The notes below the pieces were generated by a model. It was not told the origin of the DNA and did not search any database. It saw only the letters and a program-made list of their open reading frames with translations. A program made the position numbers and the translations under genes. A DNA stretch of 32,347 nt from DATLNF01 sp035536235. Its GTDB lineage: Bacteria > Actinomycetota > Actinomycetes > BP-191. This document shows positions 16,849 to 24,106 of the stretch, piece by piece; the first letter of the stretch is position 1, and each line of letters opens with the position of its first letter. The stretch lies in the NCBI GenBank assembly GCA_035536235.1, contig DATLOQ010000132.1, positions 1 through 32,347 of the forward strand. The letters are read 5' to 3'.

Positions 16849-19353
16849 CTAGCCGAGGACGATGTTGACCAGCTTGGGGGGCCGCACGACGACGGTGCGC
16901 ACCGCGGCGCCGGCGATCGCTCGCTGTGCGCCCTCGGTGGCCAGGGCGAGCTCCTGCAGGGTTGCCTCGTCGACGTCCGGCGCGACGTCGACGCGGTCCC
17001 GCAGCTTGCCGTTGACCTGCACGACGCAGGTCACCGTCTGCGCGGTGGACAGTGCCGGATCGTGCACCGGCCAGCTCTGCTGATGCACCGAGGGCTCATG
17101 GCCCAACCGCGCCCAGCACTCCTCGGCCGTGTACGGCGCGAAGACCGCGAGCATCGTCGTCAGCGCAGCAATCGCCTCGTTGACCGAGGGAGCGCCGAGG
17201 TGCCCCGCGTCGACGGACTTGCGCAGTGCGTTCGTGAGCTCCATCAGCCGCGCGATGGCGACGTTGAACCGATGCGACTCCACCAGCCGCGTGACCTCGG
17301 CGATCGTGGCGTGCGTCGTGCGGCGCAGCGGCGGGTCCTCCGCCTCGTCGACCTCTGCCGCAGCGCCGATCTCACCGGCCAGCCGCCACACCCGGGCCAG
17401 CCACTTCGATGCGCCGGTAGGTGACACGTCGGCCCAGTCGATGTCCTCTTCCGGCGGGCCCGCGAAGAGCATCGTGACGCGTACGGCGTCGACGCCGTGC
17501 GCGGCCAGCTCGTCGCCGAGGTTCACCAGGTTGCCGCGGCTCTTGCTCATCTTCGAGCCGGCCATGACGACCATGCCCTGGTTGTAGAGCGCCGCGAACG
17601 GCTCCTCGCAGCCGACCAGGCCCAGGTCGAAGAGCACCTTCATGAAGAAGCGCGAGTAGAGCAGGTGCAAGATGGCGTGCTCCCGCCCTCCGGTGTACTC
17701 CGCCACGGGCATCCAGCGGCGCACGGCGGCGGGGTCGAAGGGACCGTCTTCGTACGACGGGGAGCAGTAGCGCAGGAAGTACCAGCTCGAGTCGACGAAC
17801 GTGTCCATCGTGTCGGAGTCGCGCTGCGCGTCACCGCCGCACTTCGGGCACGGCACGTGCAGCCACGCCGCAGCCGTGGCCAGGGGTGAGATCCCCTTCG
17901 GCGCCAGGTCCACGGTCGTCGAGTCCGGCAGCCGCACCGGCAGCTCGTCGTCGGGTACGGCGACCTCGCCGCACGTCGCGCAGTGCACGATGGGGATGGG
18001 CGCGCCCCAGTAGCGCTGACGCGAGATCAGCCAGTCGCGCAGCCGGAAGTTGATCGCCTTCTTGCCGGCACCCTTGGCCGCGAGGTCGGCGGTGATGCGC
18101 TCGATCGCCTCGTCCTTGGCGAGCCCGTCGTACCCGCCGCTGTTGACCAGCGTGCCGTCGCCGCCTAACGCGGTGCCCGCCTCGACAGCGGAGGCATCGC
18201 CCACGGCGGTGTTGATGACGACGCGCACCGGCAGGTCGAAGGCCCGAGCGAAGTCGAGGTCACGCTGGTCGTGGGCCGGCACCGCCATGATCGCGCCGGT
18301 GCCGTAGTCGGCCAGCACGTAGTCGGCGGCCCACACCGGCATCCGCTCGCCGTTGACGGGGTTGACGGCGTACCGGCCGAGGAAGATGCCCGTCTTCGGC
18401 CGGTCGGTGGCCAGTCGCTCGACCTCGCTGATCGCCGCCACCTGGTCCCGGTAGGCGAGGTAGGCCGCTTCGTGCTCCCCGCCGGCAGCGAGCGTCGCCG
18501 CGAGATCGCTGTCGACGGCGACGACGAAGAACGTCGCGCCGAAGAGAGTGTCCGGTCGAGTCGTGAAGACCGTCACCGGCGCGTCGTGGCCCTCGATGAC
18601 GAAGTCGACCTCAGCGCCGACCGAGCGGCCGATCCAGTTGCGCTGCATGGTGAGGACCTGGTCGGACCATGTGCCCTCCAGCTCGACCATGTCGTCGAGG
18701 AGCCGATCGGCGTAGTCGGTGATCCGGAAGTACCACTGGGTGAGGTTGCGCTTGGTGACGACGGCATGGCAGCGCTCGCAGCGCCCGGCGACGACCTGCT
18801 CGTTGGCCAGCACTGTCTGGTCATCGGGACACCAGTTGACCGGGCTCGCCTTGCGGTAGGCGAGCCCGCGCTCGAAGAACCGCAGGAACAGCCACTGGGT
18901 CCAGCGGTAGTAGTCCGGGTCGCTCGTCGCCAGCCGCCGACTCCAGTCGAAGCTCACCGCGAACTTCCGGTACGCCGCCGACTGGGTCTCGATGTTGGCG
19001 TAGGTCCACGCCACGGGGTCGAGGCCGCGCTTGATCGCCGCGTTCTCCGCGGGCAGCCCGAAGGAGTCGAAGCCGACCGGGTGCATCACGTTGTAGCCGC
19101 GCATCATCCAGTAGCGCGCCCCGACGTCGCCGATGGAGTAGGCCTCGGCGTGGCCCATGTGCAGGTCGCCGCTCGGATAGCTGAACATGTCGAGGATGTA
19201 CTTGCGCGGCCGGGGGTCGTCTTCGCCGCCAGCCCGGTAGAGGCCCAGCCGCTCCCATTCGGCCAGCCACCGGCTCTCGGTGGCATGGACGTCGTAGCGG
19301 TCCACTGGGTCGCGGTCCACTGGGTCGCGGTCGCTGTCCACGGTCTCGGTCAC
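16849..19353 (-). CDS. leuS: Leucine--tRNA ligase
   Basis: About 834 residues, a class I synthetase of typical length. The HIGH motif is SYPSGDLHMGHAEAYS (HMGH at 65-68), KMSKS lies at 601-605 in GSKMSKSRGNLV, and the CP1 editing domain is present (VTVFTTRPDTLFGATFFVVA). Cysteine pairs CERC, CATC and CPKC suggest zinc-binding insertions. It charges tRNA-Leu. The GTG at 19353 was chosen: GGTAGG lies about 9 bases upstream and overlaps the Nudix stop. A TTG at 19362 is possible but would leave no spacing. Residues around 10-20 contain a repeated RDPVD from a 15-bp tandem duplication. It lies 10 bases downstream of the Nudix gene. Confidence 0.96.
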   Translation of the reverse strand: MTETVDSDRDPVDRDPVDRYDVHATESRWLAEWERLGLYRAGGEDDPRPRKYILDMFSYPSGDLHMGHAEAYSIGDVGARYWMMRGYNVMHPVGFDSFGLPAENAAIKRGLDPVAWTYANIETQSAAYRKFAVSFDWSRRLATSDPDYYRWTQWLFLRFFERGLAYRKASPVNWCPDDQTVLANEQVVAGRCERCHAVVTKRNLTQWYFRITDYADRLLDDMVELEGTWSDQVLTMQRNWIGRSVGAEVDFVIEGHDAPVTVFTTRPDTLFGATFFVVAVDSDLAATLAAGGEHEAAYLAYRDQVAAISEVERLATDRPKTGIFLGRYAVNPVNGERMPVWAADYVLADYGTGAIMAVPAHDQRDLDFARAFDLPVRVVINTAVGDASAVEAGTALGGDGTLVNSGGYDGLAKDEAIERITADLAAKGAGKKAINFRLRDWLISRQRYWGAPIPIVHCATCGEVAVPDDELPVRLPDSTTVDLAPKGISPLATAAAWLHVPCPKCGGDAQRDSDTMDTFVDSSWYFLRYCSPSYEDGPFDPAAVRRWMPVAEYTGGREHAILHLLYSRFFMKVLFDLGLVGCEEPFAALYNQGMVVMAGSKMSKSRGNLVNLGDELAAHGVDAVRVTMLFAGPPEEDIDWADVSPTGASKWLARVWRLAGEIGAAAEVDEAEDPPLRRTTHATIAEVTRLVESHRFNVAIARLMELTNALRKSVDAGHLGAPSVNEAIAALTTMLAVFAPYTAEECWARLGHEPSVHQQSWPVHDPALSTAQTVTCVVQVNGKLRDRVDVAPDVDEATLQELALATEGAQRAIAGAAVRTVVVRPPKLVNIVLG

Positions 19354-19363
19354 GAGACGCAAC

Positions 19364-19819
19364 CTACCGGGCGATCAGGGCCCGCACGAGCCAGATCAGC
19401 ACGGGAGGATAGAAGGTCTCATGAGTCACCTTGAGCTCGTCCAACGACCACCAGCGCAACCCGGTCACGCTGCGGGACTCGTGCTCCTCGAAGCCCAGCG
19501 GCGCGGCGTCGAAGCCCGGGGTGCGCAGCAGGAAGAAGTCCTGCGACTGCTCGTAGACGCGCCCCTCGAAGGGGAACACGCTGACGTCGTGCCACACCGG
19601 CTCCCCGAAGTCGGTCGGCGATGCGGCGAATCCGGTCTCCTCTCGCAGCTCTCGCGTCGCTGCATCCGTCATCGACTCACCGGGCTCGAGGCCGCCACCC
19701 GGCGTGAACCAGTAGCGCTCTCCAGGGTCGGCTGGGTCGCAGCCCTGCATCAGCAGCACCCGCGCCGCCACGTCGACCACGATCACCCGCGCCGCCCTCC
19801 GGCGGACCAGCTCCGGCAT
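19364..19819 (-). CDS. Nudix hydrolase
   Basis: A 151-residue protein with a complete Nudix box: GGGLEPGESMTDAATRELRE followed by ETG (about 41-63), where the glutamates coordinate magnesium. The N-terminus RRAARVIVVDVAARVLLMQG is the usual first beta strands. Nudix enzymes cleave nucleoside diphosphates linked to another group; the substrate here cannot be told from sequence. The ATG at 19819 fits the fold; the longer open frame upstream overlaps the divergent gene and is not used. The stop codon is 10 bases before the leuS start, so the two are likely co-transcribed. It is divergent from the dinucleotide-binding protein gene across 34 bases. Confidence 0.93.
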   Translation of the reverse strand: MPELVRRRAARVIVVDVAARVLLMQGCDPADPGERYWFTPGGGLEPGESMTDAATRELREETGFAASPTDFGEPVWHDVSVFPFEGRVYEQSQDFFLLRTPGFDAAPLGFEEHESRSVTGLRWWSLDELKVTHETFYPPVLIWLVRALIAR

Positions 19820-19853
19820 GGCGCGATCGTGCCATCGACGTGAGGATGGGCGG

Positions 19854-20468
19854 ATGAGAATAGGCATCCTGGGCAGCGGCGTCGTCGGGCGCACCCTCGC
19901 CACCGGCTGGGCACCGTATGGACACGAGACGCGCATCGGCACCCGCGACGAGATGCAGCCGGAGCTCGACGGGTTCGACACCGGGAGCTTGGCCGACGTC
20001 GCGGCCTGGGCCGAGCTGGTGGTCGTCGCGGTCGTCGGCGCGTCGGCGGAAACCCTGGCGCGGGACCTCGCGCTGGCGCTCGCCGGGAAGGTGGTCATCG
20101 ACGCGACCAATCCGCTCGACTTCAGCAGCGGCGGGCCGCAGCTGTTCGTCGGCACGGACGACTCGCTCGGTGAGCGGGTGCAGCGCGCCGCCCCCGATGC
20201 GAGGGTGGTGAAGGCCTACAACACCGTCGGCAACCTGCTCATGGTCGATCCGCAGCTCGACGGCGGCCCCCCGACGATGCCCATCGCCGGCGATGACGAG
20301 GACGCCAAGGCGACTGTGCTGGACCTGCTGGAGCAGACGGGGTGGGACCCCATCGACATCGGCGGCATCAGCGCCAGCCGGTGGCTCGAGCCGATGGCGC
20401 TGGTCTGGACGGCCTACGGCATCCGCAGCGGCACCTGGACGCACGCCTTCCGGCTGCTGCGCGGCTGA
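19854..20468 (+). CDS. F420:NADPH oxidoreductase-like dinucleotide-binding protein
   Basis: A 204-residue Rossmann protein. The N-terminus MRIGILGSGVVGRTLATGW has the GxGxxG nucleotide-binding loop, and RIGTRDE near residue 37 provides the basic residues typical of NADP preference. Later segments VVIDATNPLDF and VVKAYNTVGNLLMV match the COG2085 family, which includes F420-dependent NADP reductase and ProC-like proteins. Archaeal and actinobacterial members move hydride between F420H2 and NADP, but many homologues are uncharacterised. The ATG at 19854 is preceded by a GAGG, and the motif follows directly. It is monocistronic and converges with the octT-like gene 15 bases downstream. The exact substrate is an inference. 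Confidence 0.85.
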   Translation: MRIGILGSGVVGRTLATGWAPYGHETRIGTRDEMQPELDGFDTGSLADVAAWAELVVVAVVGASAETLARDLALALAGKVVIDATNPLDFSSGGPQLFVGTDDSLGERVQRAAPDARVVKAYNTVGNLLMVDPQLDGGPPTMPIAGDDEDAKATVLDLLEQTGWDPIDIGGISASRWLEPMALVWTAYGIRSGTWTHAFRLLRG

Positions 20469-20483
20469 TCCGGCTCTACTCCT

Positions 20484-21200
20484 TCAGCAGTCGCGGAGCA
20501 TCGCGGCGACTGTCCGGCCGACCTCGGCGTGGGCCGGCCAGGACCAGTGCATGCCGTCGGGGTTGAGCTGCCCCGCGTCGGCGTACGGCGTGATGATCGA
20601 GTCGAGGTCGATCAGCGGCACCCCCATCCGGGCACCCCAGGCGCGGTGCGCGGCGACTGCGGGTCGATGGGTCACCGCCACATCGCCGTAGTAGCCCAGG
20701 CCGTACGGCGGCGGGACGATCCCCAGCACGGGGACACCCGGGCGCACGAGCCGCAGCGCCTCGACGCACCGAGTGAGGTAGGCATCGGTCGCCGCCTGCG
20801 GCAGCACCCGCAGCCGGCCGCCGAGCAGCCGCACGCCGTACGGATGGGCACTGTGGTAGATCCGCTTCACCCGGCGGCGGATCCCCCCGGGGCGAAGGTA
20901 GGACAAACCGTCGCGGAGGTACGTCGGCAGCATGGCCGGCAGGTGATCCATCCCCCCGACCGCGAGCACCACGGCGTCCGCGCGCGGGATCAGCAGCGAG
21001 TAGACCACCGGGTCCTTGGTGAGCGCCCACCAGGCGTCGCGGGCGGTCCAGCCCAGACCCGCCGTCCAGTCGACGGCGACGCCCAGCTCGCGGGCCATCA
21101 CGTTGGGCCAGAGCCGGGCCTCCGACAGCAGCTCCGGGCGCTCCGGACCGTGGAAGGCGAGCGAGTCAGCTACTACCAGCACCCGGCGCGGGTGGTTCAC
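20484..21200 (-). CDS. octT: Diglucosylglycerate octanoyltransferase-like SGNH protein
   Basis: A 238-residue SGNH/GDSL-fold protein: the nucleophile Ser13 lies in VVADSLAFHG and the Asp/His pair in NPDGMHW (Asp215, His218). Segments WPNVMARELG, GWTARDAWWALTKDP and AVGGMDHLPAMLPTYLRDGL resemble, from memory, the mycobacterial OctT family (Rv2418c), which adds octanoate to diglucosylglycerate, an early intermediate of methylglucose lipopolysaccharide. In M. tuberculosis octT lies beside gpgP, rsfS and nadD; here a gpgP-like gene, rsfS and nadD lie just to the right, separated by the permease and tRNA. The GTG start overlaps the permease stop in a GTGA. A generic SGNH esterase is the alternative. 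Confidence 0.8.
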   Translation of the reverse strand: MNHPRRVLVVADSLAFHGPERPELLSEARLWPNVMARELGVAVDWTAGLGWTARDAWWALTKDPVVYSLLIPRADAVVLAVGGMDHLPAMLPTYLRDGLSYLRPGGIRRRVKRIYHSAHPYGVRLLGGRLRVLPQAATDAYLTRCVEALRLVRPGVPVLGIVPPPYGLGYYGDVAVTHRPAVAAHRAWGARMGVPLIDLDSIITPYADAGQLNPDGMHWSWPAHAEVGRTVAAMLRDC

Positions 21201-22705
21201 ACGCCCAGTGCCCGCTCGATCGGGTTGAGGCCGAAGTACACGGCGAAGAGCGCGGCCACCAGCCACAGCAGCGGGTGCACCTCCCGCGCCCGACCCTGCG
21301 CCAGTCGCAGCACGACGTAGGAGACGAAGCCGGCACCGATGCCGTTGGCGATGGAGTAGGTGAAGGGCATGATCACGATCGTCAGGAAGGCGGGAATCGC
21401 GATCGCATAGTCGTCGAAGTCGATGTTGCGCACCTGCGTGATCAGCAGGAACCCGACGATGACCAGCGCCGGCGACGCCGCCTCGAACGGCACGATGGCG
21501 ACGAGCGGGGTGAAGAAGAGCGCGAAGAGGAACAGCACGCCGGTGACCACGCTCGCGAGGCCGGTCCGGGCACCCTCGCCGACTCCGGCGGCCGACTCGA
21601 TGTAGGTCGTGTTCGACGACGCGCTCGCCGCGCCGCCGGCCACCGCGGCGAGCGAGTCGACGACGAGCACCCGGTCCGCTCCGGGCAGCCGACCCTCGGC
21701 ATCGAGGAGCCCTGCTTCGGCGCCGACCCCGACGACCGTGCCCATGGTGTCGAAGAAGTCGGTGATGAGCAGCGTGAAGACCAGCAGCAGCGCGGCGACG
21801 ACCCCGACCCGCTCGAAACCGCCGAAGAGCGAGAAGTCGCCGATCAGGCCGAGGTCGGGGGTGTCGAAGACCTTGTCCGGGAGCCGCGGCACGTTGAGCT
21901 GCCAGCCTTCGGGCTTGATGACCGGCGGGTCGCCCGGGGTGAACGAGGCGCCGGTGTCGGTGGCCGCCTCGACGACGATGGCGAGCACCGTCGACGCCAC
22001 GATGCCGATCAGGATCGCGCCGCGGGTACGCCGTACGAGCAGCGCCGCAGTGAGCAGCAGGCCGAAGATGAAGACGACCGTCGGCCAGCCGACGAGGTCG
22101 CCGGCCACCCCGAGCTCGACCGGCACCGGGCCGGTGCCAGTCCGCCGGATGAAGCCGGCATCGACGAAGCCGATGAGCGCGATGAACAGTCCGATGCCAA
22201 CGCTGATCGCGGTTTTGAGCTGGAGAGGTATCGCGTTGAACACCGCCACCCGGAACCCGGTGAGCACCAGCAGGGTGATGACCAAACCCTCGAGGACGAC
22301 GAGACCCATCGCCTCTTCCCACGACATGTCAGCGGCGACGCTGAAGGCGACGAAGGCGTTGAGGCCGAGGCCAGTGGCCAGCGCGAAGGGATAACGCCCC
22401 ACCAACCCCATGAGGATCGTCATGACGGCGGCGACGAGCGCGGTGACCGCCGCGACCTTGCCGATCGAGTCGCCGATCCCGCCGGGTGCCGCGCCGTCGC
22501 CGAGCAGCTGCCCGTCGGCGTCGGCCACCGTGGCGATGATCAGCGGGTTCAGCACGACGATGTAAGCCATCGTGAAGAAGGTGGCGAGTCCGCCGCGCAC
22601 CTCCCGCTCGACCGTCGACCCGCGATCGGTGATCGAGAAGTAGCGGTCGAGACCGCTGCGCGTGCTGGGTGGAGTCTCGGCCGAGGCCGCTGTCCTCGTC
22701 GTCAT
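21197..22705 (-). CDS. NCS2-family purine permease (AzgA/GhxP type)
   Basis: A 502-residue protein with about 12-14 membrane segments. Family signatures are GGLATFFTMAYIVVLNPLII near the N-terminus, GRYPFALATGLGLNAFVAFS, ITDFFDTMGTVVGVG and ASSNTTYIESAAGVGEGART. These match the AzgA-like branch of nucleobase:cation symporters, which import adenine, guanine or hypoxanthine. The ATG at 22705 gives the expected cytoplasmic N-terminus (DRYFSITDRGSTVEREVRGG). The gene is translationally coupled to the octT-like gene. The 115 bases between it and the tRNA contain the tRNA terminator hairpin and probably its own promoter. Confidence 0.93.
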   Translation of the reverse strand: MTTRTAASAETPPSTRSGLDRYFSITDRGSTVEREVRGGLATFFTMAYIVVLNPLIIATVADADGQLLGDGAAPGGIGDSIGKVAAVTALVAAVMTILMGLVGRYPFALATGLGLNAFVAFSVAADMSWEEAMGLVVLEGLVITLLVLTGFRVAVFNAIPLQLKTAISVGIGLFIALIGFVDAGFIRRTGTGPVPVELGVAGDLVGWPTVVFIFGLLLTAALLVRRTRGAILIGIVASTVLAIVVEAATDTGASFTPGDPPVIKPEGWQLNVPRLPDKVFDTPDLGLIGDFSLFGGFERVGVVAALLLVFTLLITDFFDTMGTVVGVGAEAGLLDAEGRLPGADRVLVVDSLAAVAGGAASASSNTTYIESAAGVGEGARTGLASVVTGVLFLFALFFTPLVAIVPFEAASPALVIVGFLLITQVRNIDFDDYAIAIPAFLTIVIMPFTYSIANGIGAGFVSYVVLRLAQGRAREVHPLLWLVAALFAVYFGLNPIERALGV

Positions 22706-22779
22706 GGCCGCAGGGTAGCGGCGGCCGGCCGCACGGCGGGGGAACAGCGCCGATGCGTGTCTTGCGAGTCGGCTCGGAA

Positions 22780-22797
22780 GCGAGAGCGAACTCTCGC
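22780..22797 (-). terminator. UUCG-tetraloop hairpin downstream of tRNA-Ala
   Basis: Reading leftward from the tRNA, 7-bp arms GCGAGAG/CTCTCGC enclose a TTCG tetraloop, an exceptionally stable RNA hairpin, starting about 23 bases after the tRNA 3' end. A second weaker hairpin (CGAG/CTCG) follows. There is no long T-tract, as is common for high-GC terminators. Confidence 0.6.
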
Positions 22798-22820
22798 GTG
22801 CCTCGCCGCGAAGCGTCTTG

Positions 22821-22893
22821 TGGAGCTTAGGAGACTCGAACTCCTGACCCTCACGCTGCCAGCGTGATGCTCTACCAACTGAGCTAAAGCCCC
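22821..22893 (-). tRNA. tRNA-Ala (anticodon GGC)
   Basis: A full 73-base cloverleaf: 7-bp acceptor stem (GGGGCTT with AAGCTCC), D-arm GCTC-AGTTGGTA-GAGC, anticodon arm TCACG-CTGGCAG-CGTGA giving anticodon GGC, 5-base variable loop, T-arm with TTCGAGT, and discriminator A73. The acceptor stem has the G3:U70 wobble pair, the identity determinant for alanyl-tRNA synthetase. The 3' CCA is not encoded and must be added. The anticodon reads GCC and GCT alanine codons. Confidence 0.97.
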
Positions 22894-22905
22894 GTGCCGC
22901 GGACC

Positions 22906-22935
22906 ACTCTAGACGAGGCCGTGCTCCGCGGAAAA
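22906..22935 (-). promoter_or_regulatory. Putative tRNA-Ala promoter
   Basis: Reading leftward, TTTTCC (22935-22930), an 18-base spacer and TAGAGT (22911-22906) precede the tRNA 5' end by 12 bases. Position and spacing fit a housekeeping promoter; the -35 element is imperfect. Confidence 0.5.
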
Positions 22936-22966
22936 CCGGAGTCGTCGTAGCGGCGGCGAGCCACGC

Positions 22967-23629
22967 TCAGCGGCGGGCCACGTCATCGCCGAAGCCGGCG
23001 ATCGCCCGCTCGTCCACTCCGACGTTGTGCTCGGCCAACCGCCAGCCCACGCCGTCCAGAGCGACACCGAGTCGCGACCATCGAGCGTTGCCGAGCGGCC
23101 CCAGGCGCCGGCGCAGCTCCGACGGCAGCTCCAGCAGCTCGAGGAGCGCGCTCAGCACCGTCCCACCGTGTGTCACCAGGACGAGCGGGCCGGACTCCTG
23201 GGTCAGCTCGGCCAAGTGCTCACGCACGACCGCCGCTGCGCGCCGGCCCACCTCGGCGAAGGTCTCGCCACCGCCCCGCGGCACGTCCTGGCCGGCCTGC
23301 CAGGCAGCGAACTCGGCCGGGAACTGCTCCCGCACCTCATCCCGGGTGAGCCCGCTCCACTGACCGAGGTCGATCTCACGCAGGCGTACGTCGTAGCGGA
23401 CCTCGAGCCCGGTGCTGTCCTGGAGCGCAGCGGCGCTGTCGACGGCCCGGCGCAGGTCTGAGCTCACCACACGTGACGGAGTCAGCTCGGCGAGCTTCGC
23501 CGCTGCCTCCACGACCTGCCGGCGGCCCACCTCGTCGAGATCGGACTCCAGCTGTCCCTGGAACCGCCCCGCGGCGTTCCACTCGCTGCGGCCGTGCCGC
23601 CAGAAGACGACCTCGACCTGCGAGGTCAA
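22967..23629 (-). CDS. gpgP: Histidine phosphatase, GpgP-like (glucosyl-3-phosphoglycerate phosphatase)
   Basis: A 220-residue phosphoglycerate-mutase-superfamily phosphatase. The phosphohistidine motif is FWRHGRSEWN (about 9-18), followed by VVSSDLRRAVDSA and LREIDLGQWSGLT, and the second histidine is in VLVTHGGTV. The closest named family by position and motifs is GpgP (Rv2419c), which removes phosphate from glucosyl-3-phosphoglycerate in methylglucose lipopolysaccharide synthesis. It lies next to rsfS as in mycobacteria, with an octT-like gene nearby. The start is a TTG overlapping the rsfS stop (TTGA), with an AGG shortly upstream; no ATG or GTG fits. A general phosphatase of this superfamily is the alternative. 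Confidence 0.82.
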   Translation of the reverse strand: MTSQVEVVFWRHGRSEWNAAGRFQGQLESDLDEVGRRQVVEAAAKLAELTPSRVVSSDLRRAVDSAAALQDSTGLEVRYDVRLREIDLGQWSGLTRDEVREQFPAEFAAWQAGQDVPRGGGETFAEVGRRAAAVVREHLAELTQESGPLVLVTHGGTVLSALLELLELPSELRRRLGPLGNARWSRLGVALDGVGWRLAEHNVGVDERAIAGFGDDVARR

Positions 23630-24039
23630 CGACCTGCGCCCTCGGCGGCGGCCTGGTCAGCCGGTCGTCCGGCGGCTGCGGCTGCGTCGGTGAAGGGAAT
23701 GGCCGGGCAGTCCTTCCAGAGCCGCTCAAGGGCGTAGAACTGCCGCTCCTCCGCGTGCTGGACGTGCACGACGATGTCGATGAAGTCGAGCAGCACCCAC
23801 CGTCCCTCCCCGGTGCCCTCACGCCGTACCGGCTTGGCGTCTATCTGGCGGAGTCGCCCCTCGACCTCGTCGACGATCGCGCCGACGAGGCGTTCGTTGG
23901 GTGCTGAGGCGATGACGAAGCAGTCGGTGATGACCAGCTGCTCGCTCACGTCCAGCAGGACGATGTCGGAAGCCTGCTTGTCGGCGGCGGCCTGGGCGGC
24001 GGCCAGGGCGAGCTCGATTGCGCGGGGCTGTGCGGGCAA
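23626..24039 (-). CDS. rsfS: Ribosomal silencing factor RsfS
   Basis: A 137-residue protein of the RsfS/Iojap family. The conserved core is AADKQASDIVLLDVSEQL, ITDCFVIASAPNERLVGAI and GEGRWVLLDFIDIVVHV followed by FYALERLWKDCP. RsfS binds ribosomal protein uL14 and blocks joining of the subunits when nutrients are low. A C-terminal Ala-rich tail of about 20 residues follows the domain. The TTG at 24039 is chosen because GAGG lies 7 bases upstream and the family N-terminus follows. It is read with LytR_C and nadD upstream and overlaps the gpgP-like gene. Confidence 0.95.
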   Translation of the reverse strand: MPAQPRAIELALAAAQAAADKQASDIVLLDVSEQLVITDCFVIASAPNERLVGAIVDEVEGRLRQIDAKPVRREGTGEGRWVLLDFIDIVVHVQHAEERQFYALERLWKDCPAIPFTDAAAAAGRPADQAAAEGAGR

Positions 24040-24057
24040 GGGCAGTCCTCGAGAGCC

Positions 24058-24087
24058 GATGGTGTGTCCCTCTCAGGGTGACACATC
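24058..24087. other. Stem-loop in the 67-bp leader of rsfS
   Basis: Between the LytR_C stop and the rsfS start, a stem pairs CCCT with AGGG around a 3-base loop; it extends through TGT/ACA and GATG/CATC pairs with a small internal bulge. It could be a transcript-processing or attenuation element. No T-tract follows, so a terminator is not clear. Confidence 0.4.
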
Positions 24088-24106
24088 CTGAGCGGAGCGC
24101 CCGTCT

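Noticed and set aside
18271..19434. Plus-strand open frame opposite leuS
   Set aside because: No motif and shadow-type composition; leuS HIGH and KMSKS motifs define the real strand.
21275..22867. Plus-strand open frame opposite the NCS2 permease
   Set aside because: Asp/Glu/Arg/His-rich translation typical of the antisense of a hydrophobic membrane protein; it also runs into the tRNA gene.
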